Shown piece after piece: positions 1 to 10,141 of a stretch of DNA of 64,000 bases. Positions within the stretch are counted from its first letter, which is position 1, and every line of letters begins with the position of its first letter. The translations under genes were made by a program, and so were the position numbers. This DNA comes from Phalacrocorax aristotelis (Eukaryota; Chordata; Aves; Suliformes; Phalacrocoracidae): positions 9,372,501 to 9,436,500 of the forward strand of contig NC_134281.1 in assembly GCF_949628215.1 (NCBI RefSeq), read 5' to 3'. The notes below the pieces were generated by a model that made no database searches, was not told the origin of the DNA, and saw only the letters and a program-made list of their open reading frames with translations.

Positions 1-1480
1 AGCCGGGGGAGGTGGTGGGCCCCGGGGTCCCGCTGGAGGGACAGGGGCGATTTCAGAATTTCTCGGGATTTGCCGGTTTTTTGTTTGTTTCTTTTTTTTT
101 TCTTTTAGTGCCATAAGTCGCGTTTTGACGGTTTGGGTCGGGTGAGGAGCGGGAGAGAATGCCCGGTGATCTTGGCAGCCGGGAAAGACTGTGCCAGAAT
201 TTGTTAAATGATTCTGGGAGAGTTTCAGGTTAAAAGGAAATTAAAAAAAAAAAAAAAAAGCCAGCCCGGTCGCCGCAGGTCACCGCTCTGGGGAACCTTG
301 CGGGGAAAATCCCGTCCCCCAAGCGAAGGGGCTGCAGCTCAACCCCTTCCTTGCAGGCGGCGGCGGCTACAAACCGCCCGCCGAGCCCGGCTCTCCCGCC
401 GCCGCGACAGACGGGGCGGGACAGCCCCCGGGCCGGGGACAGCGGGAAGCGACGCCCCGCTCCCGCCAGGACAGCGTGCGGGGGGACCCCGCGGAGGGAC
501 GGGGTCCCGGAGGAGAGCAGCGGGGCGTGCGGGGCCGGCCCCGCCGCCAGGCCTGGGGGAAGCGGCGCTTGCTCCGCTCCTCGGGCGCCGGGAAGGGCCT
601 GGGCCGGCGGCCGGTGCCGACAGCGGGCCGGGGGGCTGCGGGCCCCACAGCCAGCTCCCCCGGCCCTCCTGAGGGGCGAGAGCAGCGCGGAACCTGCTCC
701 CGCGGAGGAAATTAAGAGAGCGCATTCTTTTCGTATTTTTTTAATATGGAAAGCGACGTTGTTTGCAGAGCCGTCTGTGAGAGGGGGAGCGGCATCCTCG
801 GGGCACCCTGACGGGCCGCGCAGCCCGGTTTGGCCACCTCGCCCCTCCCGGGGGGCGGCGGGCGGCCCACCCGGGGCCAGGTGTCGCACCGGTCCCCCCC
901 CTCCGGGGCCTCGGACGGAGCGGGATAGGGGCCACCGCAGCGCTCCCGGCCCCCCCCCCCCGGGATCTCACCCGCATCCCGGCACACACAAGCCGCAGAT
1001 CGCGGGGGAGGGGCGGCTCTGTCAGACACACACACGCCAGAGACTCCAATTATCTTCTCCCTCACAAGATGTTTCTGCTGTCCACGACTGCTCACACTTC
1101 GGCACTCTTGCCAGCAAGCCTCAATAATAACACCAAACCGCACAAAAAAAAAAACCAAACCAAAAAACAAACCACCCAACAACAAAAAACCCCACCAACC
1201 CTCTCCCGGCGCCGCAGCCGCGCACACAACAGATTGAGCGGTGCCGGTGCCTCGGGGGGGGGGTGAGGGGGTGGGGGGGTTAGAGGTGCCTCCGTGCAGG
1301 GAGCGACGTGCCAGCACCGCCGGGCTTCCCCCCTCGGCCCGTCCCGTCCCGCCGCTTCCCGGGAGCGGGCGGCACCCAGGTGCGTCCCGCCGGGCACCGG
1401 GAAGGCAACAACCCAAAGGCAGCTGCGTTGCCCTTTTCCCTGCACTCCGCTCTCCAAACGTCTGAGCAACCAGTTTGCTG
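1..1480. promoter_or_regulatory. CpG-rich block
   Basis: High GC with abundant CpG between about 260 and 1450, broken by homopolymers: 17 A at 243-259, 12 C at 950-961, and G runs at 1254-1279. Long overlapping open frames occur on both strands, as expected from GC content. No C2H2 zinc-finger codons are present, so FEZF2 exons are not here. Probably a CpG island in the flank of a developmental gene. Confidence 0.55.
1254..1279 (+). repeat. G-run cluster, potential G-quadruplex
   Basis: Runs of 10, 5 and 7 G separated by TGA and T give enough GGG tracts for an intramolecular quadruplex. Confidence 0.5.
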
Positions 1481-1484
1481 CTAG

Positions 1485-2060
1485 AAACATGTTAATTGCC
1501 AACGGAGCTCATTAAGGCATGCACATGCAAAACACAGCGAGGGAGATTAAATGGACAAAAGCGCAATAATGAACTGTCAACAATCGGACCCATCTACACG
1601 ACCAGGAGCACTCAAGAATGAGGCATTTAGAGGCAACAAAGGATTGTCTGGGACAGGAAGAAAGGACGACCTAGACTTTTGTTTAGTCAACACAATTGAT
1701 TACAAATGAGAGATTAACAGGATAGCTTCAGAGTTTTTTTGAAGGAGGCAGAAGAGAAAAGTCCAATTAAGTGCACCGAATGTTAACTACATTGATTTCC
1801 ACGGCCAGCCCCAGAGAAATTCTCATTAAACCATCCCTGGCGATCCCTTTTGGAAAGTAATTTGTCTCCCTGATGGAGCAGAGAAAGGGAGCCGTGTAAA
1901 GAGAAAGAAGCGCTAGTTCTTGGCACAATGAGCTTAGGAGACACACTGGAAAGAGCCAAAGGGGGAGTTAATGAGCATCTGACAAGCCGCTTGGACCCGG
2001 GCCTGGAGAGCAGCGATGAAAAGATGGAATTGGCCAACAACTATTCTTTATATCAAACAT
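1485..2060. promoter_or_regulatory. Candidate developmental enhancer A (SOX/homeodomain-rich)
   Basis: AT-balanced, repeat-free sequence between CpG blocks. It holds SOX-type sites (AACAAT 1579-1584; AACAAAGGATTGTC 1635-1648; ACAATG 1925-1930), an NKX-like CAATTAAGTG (1764-1773), ATTA/TAAT homeodomain cores (gttaattg near 1492, cattaag near 1511, ttaatgag near 1968) and an octamer-like ATGCAAAA near 1526. Enhancer function and conservation are inferred. Confidence 0.4.
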
Positions 2061-2570
2061 AAAAAGGCCAATCTGAAACAGGGCTGCTCAAAGCTGGTGG
2101 GGAAGAAAAGAAAGGCCCCCACTGGGGGGTGGAGTGTACGGCTCAACTGCCCGATTGGGACGGGGGGGAAAATATAAAATAAATGCACTAGCATGTCCCT
2201 CTCCCCAGCGAGCAGAGCTGGGGCACCTCGGCACCACCCCGGGCCGGACACAGCCGAGGGGGCCCGGCAGCCCCAGAGGCGTTTACACAGCCTGGCCTCA
2301 CCCCACACCGCCCCTCCTAACCCCCCCGGGAAAGGGCACCCCGGGCCAGCCCCGCCGGGTGCAGTTCTAAGAGGTTATCCGGCAGCGGTAGAGCACCGGG
2401 CAGCCCAAATCACAGCGGGCCGGCTCTCCCCGGGGGACAGCGGCGCCCTGAAACCCGCCTTCCTCTTCCCGGGGGCTGCATTCGCCCCCCTGCCCCCCAT
2501 CCCGGCCCCGGCGGAGCCCAGCGCAAGGCAACGCGCCTCCTCTCCCCTCGTGTAGACACGGCTCGCTCGG

Positions 2571-2700
2571 AGGCTCTTAAATCAGATTAGAGCTCGTTAA
2601 TAACAATTTTGGCTTAAGTCTGTATTGACTTAGGTTTAGGAATGGCTTAGCACTTTCGCTTAAGTCAACACTAGGGCTAAATTGACACATGCCTTTCCCA
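2571..2700. promoter_or_regulatory. Candidate regulatory element B (repeated GCTTAAGTC)
   Basis: GCTTAAGTC occurs at 2612-2620 and 2658-2666, with GACTTAG at 2627-2633 as a partial inverted copy. AACAATTT (SOX) and TAATCTGATTT-type homeodomain sequence lie upstream. It sits between two CpG-rich blocks. Confidence 0.35.
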
Positions 2701-3179
2701 TCCCGCCGGGTCCCCGCGGACGTCCAGGTGCCCGCAGGACTTGTCCTTCTCCCGCTTTAAGCCGTTTCAGGGAAGTATTTGTAGTATTCTTAAGCCAGCC
2801 CGCCCCCGCGTGTCACCCACGAGAGTGTCCCCCCAAGGGGCTTCGCCTGCCCCGCCATCCTTCAGGCTCTTCTCTCCACCCAGCCCCCGACGGAGCGGTC
2901 ACCCCACGCCCTTCCTCTCCCGAGGGCTCCTGCGGGGGTGTCTCACAGGCCGGCCAGCTTTGCCCCGCTCCTGCCGCCACCCCTCGCCACCTTGCCCCGG
3001 GGCTGCGGTGGGTCCTGTCCACCCGCAGGCACAGCCCAGCGCTGAGCTGACCCACCGCCGCCGCGGGGGCTTTGGTAAAAACACATTAAAAAAAAGGGGG
3101 AGGGGGGGAAAGGTCTTACTAACTCTCTCCCACCTTTTAACCCCACTCTCACCGCTAACCCTGCCCAAGCCCTAGGCTC

Positions 3180-3260
3180 GCCAAATTCGTATTTATCGCT
3201 TGCAATTACTTAACTGATTGCATCATGGGCAACACGTGCCCTCCATTAAAAAAATAAAGA
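3180..3260. promoter_or_regulatory. Candidate element C with CARE and E-box
   Basis: TGATGCAAT on the minus strand (3225-3217) is an exact C/EBP-ATF response element. CACGTG (3235-3240 region) follows about 10 bp later. The patch is AT-rich inside GC-rich sequence. Confidence 0.3.
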
Positions 3261-4049
3261 AATGAAAAAGAGGTGCCTTTAGGCTCCCTTGTCCTCTGTT
3301 TTGGGGCAGGTTGCCTCTCCTTGCAGGTGTGGGGGCTCGGATCGCAGGGAGCCTCCGCGGCCCCCCTGCTCCCTCTCGCCCCTCGGCCTCTTAGCCTGGG
3401 TGCTGGAAGTCACGGGGGCCCTTAAAAATCTGTAAAATCTGCTTTAAAGTGGCTCCCGTAAGCGCGTGTTTTTTCGTGGAAAAGCCTTGTTCCCAGCAGG
3501 GATGGGGACAAAACGCCGTGTCTGGTCCCGGAGTTAACAAACCCGCAACAACCCCAAACTTGACTTTGCTCCTACAAATCTTCGCATCTTTGCCGTCTTT
3601 TGCGTTTGCAGAAGGTGCAGGCTGATGAGTAGGTTTAAAAGTGCCCTGGTCCGGGAGACAGGGACGGGGCACCTCGGTGGGCCCGCCGCAGGGAAGCACC
3701 GCGGCTTCGCCTCTCCCGGAGCCCCCCGGGCGGCGCAAGCAAGCGGGGCCGCAGCAGTGCATGGGAGGCGGCCCCGGTCCCGGCCCGCCGCGCTGCTCCG
3801 CCAAGGGCGGCCGGGAGCAAAACTCTCGCCCAAACTCAGCGGAAAACTTGGTAAAACCGAGGCCGCAGGAGCCATGTATTCCCCCGGGTCGGCACGGGTG
3901 CCTCGGTGCCACGGGCACAGCTGTCCTGGGAAGGGCACGGGCTTTTGGAGGGTCAGCGAGAGCACCCGGGACCGCCCGCGGTCCCCCGTCCCGTTCAGGG
4001 TCCGATATCCCTTCCTTTGCCTTCCCCACCGCTACCAGTTGCCAAGATA

Positions 4050-4260
4050 TTTCACATAAATAGAAGCTTTCTGATTTATAATCAGCCTCTTCCTTCTGAT
4101 TCATTATGGTAATGAATTGAGATATTACCAACATTGGATTATCGCATCACTGAATGAATCCAGCAAAAGAAAGCTGATTATAGAGGAAAAAGCCAAGTGT
4201 ACCAGGAAACTTGATAAAAAGAAACGTCCGAGAAGTAGCGTAAAGCGGCTGCCACTGTTA
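4050..4260. promoter_or_regulatory. Candidate element D with paired palindromes
   Basis: CTGATTTATAATCAG (4071-4085) is a 6-3-6 palindrome containing PBX/HOX-like TGATTTAT. TTCATTATGGTAATGAA (4100-4116) is a 7-3-7 palindrome with two ATTA cores. Surrounding sequence is rich in homeodomain half-sites. A 201-codon open frame starting at 4117 lacks coding character. Confidence 0.4.
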
Positions 4261-4444
4261 AAGCTCACTCTTAAACACGGCTCACACATGACGGGGGAAT
4301 GCGACGGTTCCCTTCTCATATACGAACCTTTCCCCTATGGATTTACGGGTACGGTTTGCACCGTTACGGTGATTATCACGAACGTTTCCACGGAATCAGT
4401 CCTTGGGAATCTCGGCGCCGCGAAGCGAGAGGGGACACGGACAT

Positions 4445-4473
4445 CACCACCCACCACCACCACCACCACCACC
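4445..4473. repeat. (CAC)n trinucleotide repeat
   Basis: About nine CAC/ACC units. They give apparent poly-His, poly-Thr or poly-Pro in different frames, none in a real gene. Confidence 0.85.
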
Positions 4474-4714
4474 CCCGCCTCTCGCTCCCTTTCCCTACAC
4501 ACGGTCCCTGAGGATGCGCAGCCCCAGCGCCCCCGAAACGACCGACCGCGGTCCGTCTGTCCTCCCGCCCAGACACACACCCCTCGCGTCCCGAGGTCCT
4601 CAGCCATCTCATCTCACACTGGGAAACGACCCGAAAGTGCTCCCCCCTCCCGCTCCTTCCCCTCGGGCAGCTCCGCAAAGCCCCGGCGCCGAGGCGAGCG
4701 CGACAGCGCGCAGG

Positions 4715-5075
4715 TTAGTTAGATCGCGCTTAACAAAGCTGCGGGCATGTGGTTCACTTAAGCAAATTATCCTCCGGAAGCTGGTATTGAGTAACAGTTA
4801 GAGCACCATGAATGAAGCTATTGGGAACACATGCAAACTCAATGGGTAAAGAAACGAAAGGCTGGAAACCAAAATTATGCTGCCCAACGCCGCTGTGAGG
4901 CAGGTACTAATTTACTGCGGCTTCGAGCTATGTAATTAATCAAGGAGCTTGTAATTTACTTAAAGGACGGCAAAATTTCCCTTTTATTAATTTGCAATAT
5001 ATTTGTAAAGTGATCTTACGGCAGCTGGCTCTGCTTGAATCTGTTTCAAAAGTGTGATGTAAATACCGTCTCACA
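4715..5075. promoter_or_regulatory. Candidate element E (NKX and homeodomain sites)
   Basis: AT-rich patch with CACTTAAG (4755-4762, an NKX2-type site on the minus strand), TAATTAATCA (4933-4942) and several further TAATT cores, bounded on the left by the last CpG-rich block. Confidence 0.35.
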
Positions 5076-5450
5076 CTATTTTGTTGCCTATTAGGGCTTT
5101 CTGGTAGGTGATACGACTGAGAGTAAGGAGGAAGAACACCACACGTTTATTTTTAAGATCATCATCACTAGCGATAAAACTTAGGGGGAGAAGCGAGCGT
5201 ACTTCCTACCCGTATGCGTTAAAAACGATCGTATGCAAAGTACCTCGGATGCAAAAGGTACCACTGGAAGACGACACACACGGCGGGTACAATTTAGGGC
5301 ATTTTCAAGAGCTGTTTCAGCTGTGTTTAAAAGGAGTATCCAGCTCCCAAATTAAATCAACCTATTTACAGCAAAGACAAAGAGCTTCACACTGCAGGAG
5401 GATGCACTGAAGAACCGTGTTTGGGGTTGGTTTTTTTTCCCACCTGTCTC

Positions 5451-8400
5451 CTTTGCGAGGGTTTCATTATCTCTACCCGTGTCTTGCCAGTAATCACATA
5501 CCTGAACTGATTTAGCACACGGTTATTGTGAAACAATAGGCAGAGTGGAAATGACCGATCTGGGATTGATTACAGTTGTATTTTTCAGCAATAAGTTTTT
5601 GAGACTCTAATCCTCACTCAGCAGATTACTATTTCAGATCAGTGTTAGAGGAAAACTGAGGAAAATAACGCCCATACCTAAGCAAAGCACTTAGCGCCGG
5701 CGTACTCACTGTCCGCACACTTAGCTCCAGCAGGCGCCGAGTTGCATCCCGCTCATATGTGCAATATAACACTAAAATCCAAAAGGCAGCGACTACAGGA
5801 TCAAAACTTTATTTTGACTGTAACACAGTATAGCCATGGATTATAATCCTTGAGCAAACAGAATATTAGAGTAATGAAGACCTTAGCATTACAAATATGT
5901 TAAAACAGCTTGCATTTGGGGTGATACTTAAGGTCATGCTGTATCTGAACACAACTATTAAAATATTATGAAAACTACCATTATGGAGTAGATAATGTTT
6001 TCTTTCAGATGTAACCTCTAAAAGTACATTCCATTTCAAATTTGGTTTTCCTATTTTTCAGTACCAACAAGCTCAAACTGAGCATCTATACTCCCTGCCC
6101 TGCTCTATGTGAATGAAGACAGGAATGAAGAACTATAAGCCTAAAATCTAGCTCCCTGATTCTATGAAAGCATGACCCTGAAAAAATACAGTCAAGAAGA
6201 TACCATAGTGTCAAATATCACTCATCTAAACCCTCTTATTTCATACATACTCTCAAATGAAATTAATAGGCTTGAGAAAAAATCTGCCGAGTAAGAAATT
6301 TCTTATCCTGGGGAAAAACTAACGTGCCTTCTGCTACTGCCCCCACAGCCAGAGTAACTGCGAAAGGAAAAAGCTCGGGGATGTGATGGGAGAGGTGACA
6401 AGATGGGGGAACAGGCTGTGCTCCTGGGTTAGTACTGTGGTTACTCATCTGTCCATAAACCTAAAAAACGATGATTAATTATTTCTTCTTGTAAGATAAT
6501 CAAAGATTAACTTACAAATGGCAAAACCTTTGGTTTTTGTTCCTGCTCTTCTCTCAATTGCTTTCCCCACCCGCCAGAAAAGCACATGAAGCAACAGGCT
6601 CTTAGGACCACTGCATTTAGGTATACACGTATTTTAGCACAAAAGGGCAAGCAGCAAGTCAGGAATGCAGAGTAAGAGGTTATGTTCTGAAGGAAAAAAA
6701 AAAGCATTTACCCAAGATGGGTAGGAAATTACATAAGATATAATGTAATATATGTATCAAACATATAATTTATAACTTTAGATATATATAAAAGCTTGGG
6801 ATAAGGTGGGGTGTAACTACACAGAATCAATATGTTGGAAGTTACAGCCTTGACTTGGTGAAGAATCCTCATTTCAAGGTGATATTAAACCATATCAGCA
6901 GCAATCAGTTTCGGGGATTTTTTTTCTTTTTAAAAAAAAACATGCTTAAGTTTAACATTTGCTTTCTCAAATTTGTACCTATAGAAAGGCAAGTGGCAAG
7001 CTAGCTCAGCCATAGCAAATTAAACTGTGCACTCAACAAATCTAAGTATAATAGGAGATACCATATAATTATGTTCCCTGCCACCGCTTGCCCTGAGGTC
7101 TGTGCCAAATCAGGAAATGCTGGCTCCCGTACCTCCACGGCCCCGCTGTGCGCCTCCCTGCCCCTGCCGCTGTGCTGTTTCACAGTCAGACGCAATTGCA
7201 TTTATTTATATCAGACCACAGGCCAACATGAGGGCTCTTGTCTCTCAGAGCAGTCACCTACACACATTCCTGCTTTAAATGTTTCTCTTATTTTTTTTCC
7301 TTTTCTGGACATGTTCCTACATAGTTTTCCATGCGCTAGTTGTCCTATTGCTTCTAAAGCTATGCTGCGGGGGAAAAAAGTTATTTCCACCTTTGAAAAG
7401 AAGATAATTTAATTTTAATCTTAATCTCTTTGCCCAGTAACAACAAAATAATCAGAAACACAGTACCTGAGCAGTTATCTGCAACACAAACCTGACGCTA
7501 ACATTGCTCACAGGTGCCTTTCACAGCACGCTGCAAAACCCTCACCCACCCAGCTGCCATGCCCTCATAGTCCACAGGCTTCGCTTTCCTTCCACAGGAA
7601 ATCAAAAGGGGCAAGGAGATAGCGAGCATCTGCATTGTGTCCCAGTGTTTAGGTGGAGTCCAAAGAGGTAAAGACCCAGATTATTCACAGGTATAAAGTA
7701 CTTAGGGGCCCAGATTTTACTTTAAGTGATTTCCCTTTGGATGCAAAGACCAGGATGAATCCCAGTCTTTGTTCACAACTAACTGCTCACCCATCCCTTC
7801 ATTCTGGGCATCGTGTGTAATAGCTTTTCCCTCCCTGTCTGCTCAACTGGTTCCAATTATTTGCTTTTTAAATGTGAGCTCTACAACGCTAAGATCCATA
7901 CACATTCCCACTAAATCAGCCCAAGAACCACATTGTGATCTTACAGAAGAAAATATTACCAAGTTGTCTTTGTGACAGAACACTGAGTAGGTATAAAATT
8001 GCAATGGTCTCTATGCCAGGGTATTTTTAAGCTCTCTGCTTGTAAGATGAAAGCTTAATTTGATATTTTTGTAGTTATATAACAGTTCTAATATTTTGTG
8101 ACATTTTGTATTGTGACACTATAGATGAAATTGTCATCGGACTGACACCCTTTACTGTTTATTCCTTAATTACAACTGTTAACAACACTGCAGAGAAGCG
8201 TGCTAATCTGCCATCACATATTATGAAAACAACGTTATTGTTACAAACACCAACACCCACTCAACAGGATATTTCTAAGATGGCAGTTTCTGTAAAAACT
8301 TATCAGTTTAATGGACACTTCAATAGAAAAAGTTTTAAATGAACTCTTAATATTCCCGTTGAAAACATACAATTTTATATTGCAGCTGAAGTTTTGATTC

Positions 8401-9911
8401 TATTGTGTCAGTGATTCTTCAGCTAATTTAAATTCAGACAAAACCAAGTGCCTAATTTCACGAACAGTGTCTGCGGATGTTGGTCCTTAAAGGCTACCCA
8501 GACTTGTACAGTTTTCAGCTACAAGTTAGTTCTCTAGTTCTGACTAGCCATAAACTCCCCACAAACAGCTGATCAGTGAGGAACTTAACTATGTTTAATT
8601 AACTAAACAAACACAGGTTTTTTAGTGCACAGAACCTAAGCAGTCAGGACACCTATGAGAAATGTTGCTAAATGTACCTCAGTTTCAATAAAAGTCATTA
8701 AAACATCTCTACCATTAAAAAATATATATCTATGTAGCATGGAGATGCCTAGAGTACGAATAGCACTAGTTGCTTAGCAAGATTTGTAATCATTACATTT
8801 TCATATCCTCAAACACTGGCCGAGGTAACCTTTTTTCTCCTACTTTCAGGTCAGGGTAGAAGTATGTTGTTGCATATGAGATTAAATTTTAATGGTATTG
8901 ACTCAAGTCCAGGTTTTTATTTTTGAAAAAAGATTTTTTTTTTCTAGGCTTCCTTTGCTTAGGAAGGATTAAATTTCTGCAGGCCAAGTCACACACCTGG
9001 AAGGATCTTCCACTGAACAGATATTTCAAAAGCACTGCACAGGAGCAGTGAAATTTTCACATTGAGTTAGCCCACTGTACAATCAAAACTCACTGGTATT
9101 GCACCTCTGTAGGAGGAAGCTGAGGAGCTGTTCAGTGGCTGAAAATGAAAATATTATCTCCTCAATTTCTATATATGCTTGGTTCTTAGACAGCCACTGC
9201 TGGCTACCTTTCAGTTTGCTTCTTTCAAACTTTTCACGCCTAAGCAAAAGGTCTCATTTGCAGATTATATCAAGATAAAGAAAATAGCGCTATGAGCAGC
9301 CTAGAAGTAGCAAAAAACCCTAGAGATTTGTTTACTTTTCCTTGTCTTTAGCCACCCGTTAGAAAGGAAATACAAAGTAGGCAGCAGGAGGCTGCCAAAA
9401 GCGGCAGTGGTTACTGGAGCACAGTGTGAAGCAATGAAGGTTGCAATGACAAAAATCAGGGAAAGCAAGATGCAGAAATTCAAGGTGTTCCTTCTACAAC
9501 TACTCTCACAAAGGTTTTTACACAGATTCCTGGTGTTACACCAGGGCTGCTCTGTCTGATGCAAACAGCCTGCCTTCCCTGCTAATGGTAAATGCCTCCT
9601 TTCTCCCTCATCCACAGAGACATACTGCACAGATGACTGCAGCAAAGAAAGATAATGCATGAATCTGTCTTTACTTATCGCACTTATATGTAGAAGCAGA
9701 GGATTAAAAATAACCTAAAACTCTTCTCATACTGAAAAAGCAATTGCCTTGGTAGGTTTCTATATACCAGTGTTTCTCACTTTTGATCCCAGAAGCCCCT
9801 TTGAGGATTGCTTCTCTACTACAGCATGAAAATAAAGAATTGTACGCAAGGTGACAATGCAAGCAAATTATCCAATATAGTCAATTTTCATTTAAATGAT
9901 TTACATTACAA
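5451..9911. other. AT-rich region between the left CpG blocks and C3orf14
   Basis: 4.4 kb with no supported exon on either strand. Open frames are under 115 codons and look random. Part may be extended C3orf14 3'UTR or 3' flank. Confidence 0.55.
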
Positions 9912-9917
9912 TTTAAT
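9912..9917 (-). terminator. C3orf14: Candidate C3orf14 poly(A) signal ATTAAA
   Basis: ATTAAA on the gene strand about 80 nt after the stop codon, in AT-rich sequence. The variant signal is common; a longer 3'UTR is also possible. Confidence 0.35.
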
Positions 9918-9997
9918 GGCACAGTATTCTGTTGCCTGATCTGGATGATCTTGTCTGCTTAAGCCACAAATTACAAAACAAAATGAAACTAGAGTGT

Positions 9998-10141
9998 TTA
10001 TTTTTGTGAATCTTCTTCTGTGGAGCTTATGTTCTCTTTTGCAGTTTTCATTTTCTTAAAACCAATAGGAACTTCTGCTCTTCCTAAAAGAAACTGTTCC
10101 CACTTGGGAAGAGATTCTTTTATTGATGCCCAATAGAGAGT
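9998..10141 (-). CDS. C3orf14: C3orf14 terminal coding exon
   Basis: TTTCTCAG acceptor, 47 codons and TAA at 10000-9998. It encodes [20 protein letters not shown] then a divergent lysine/acid-rich tail. Confidence 0.93.
   Translation of the reverse strand, partial: TLYWASIKESLPKWEQFLLGRAEVPIGFKKMKTAKENISSTEEDSQK

Noticed and set aside
208-1127. Long overlapping open frames (up to 258 codons) on both strands
   Set aside because: They arise from GC-rich sequence with few stops, contain arginine/proline/glycine-rich low-complexity translations, and have no domain or splice support.
4299-4511. His-rich open frame at the CAC repeat
   Set aside because: Poly-His is an artefact of the trinucleotide repeat.
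4117-4722. 201-codon plus-strand open frame with poly-Thr stretch
   Set aside because: The stretch is a CAC microsatellite and the rest is palindrome-rich regulatory-looking DNA; no homologous family recognised.
1-5450. FEZF2 coding exons
   Set aside because: No C2H2 linker (HTGEKP-type) or zinc-finger pattern in any frame; synteny suggests the gene lies left of the window.
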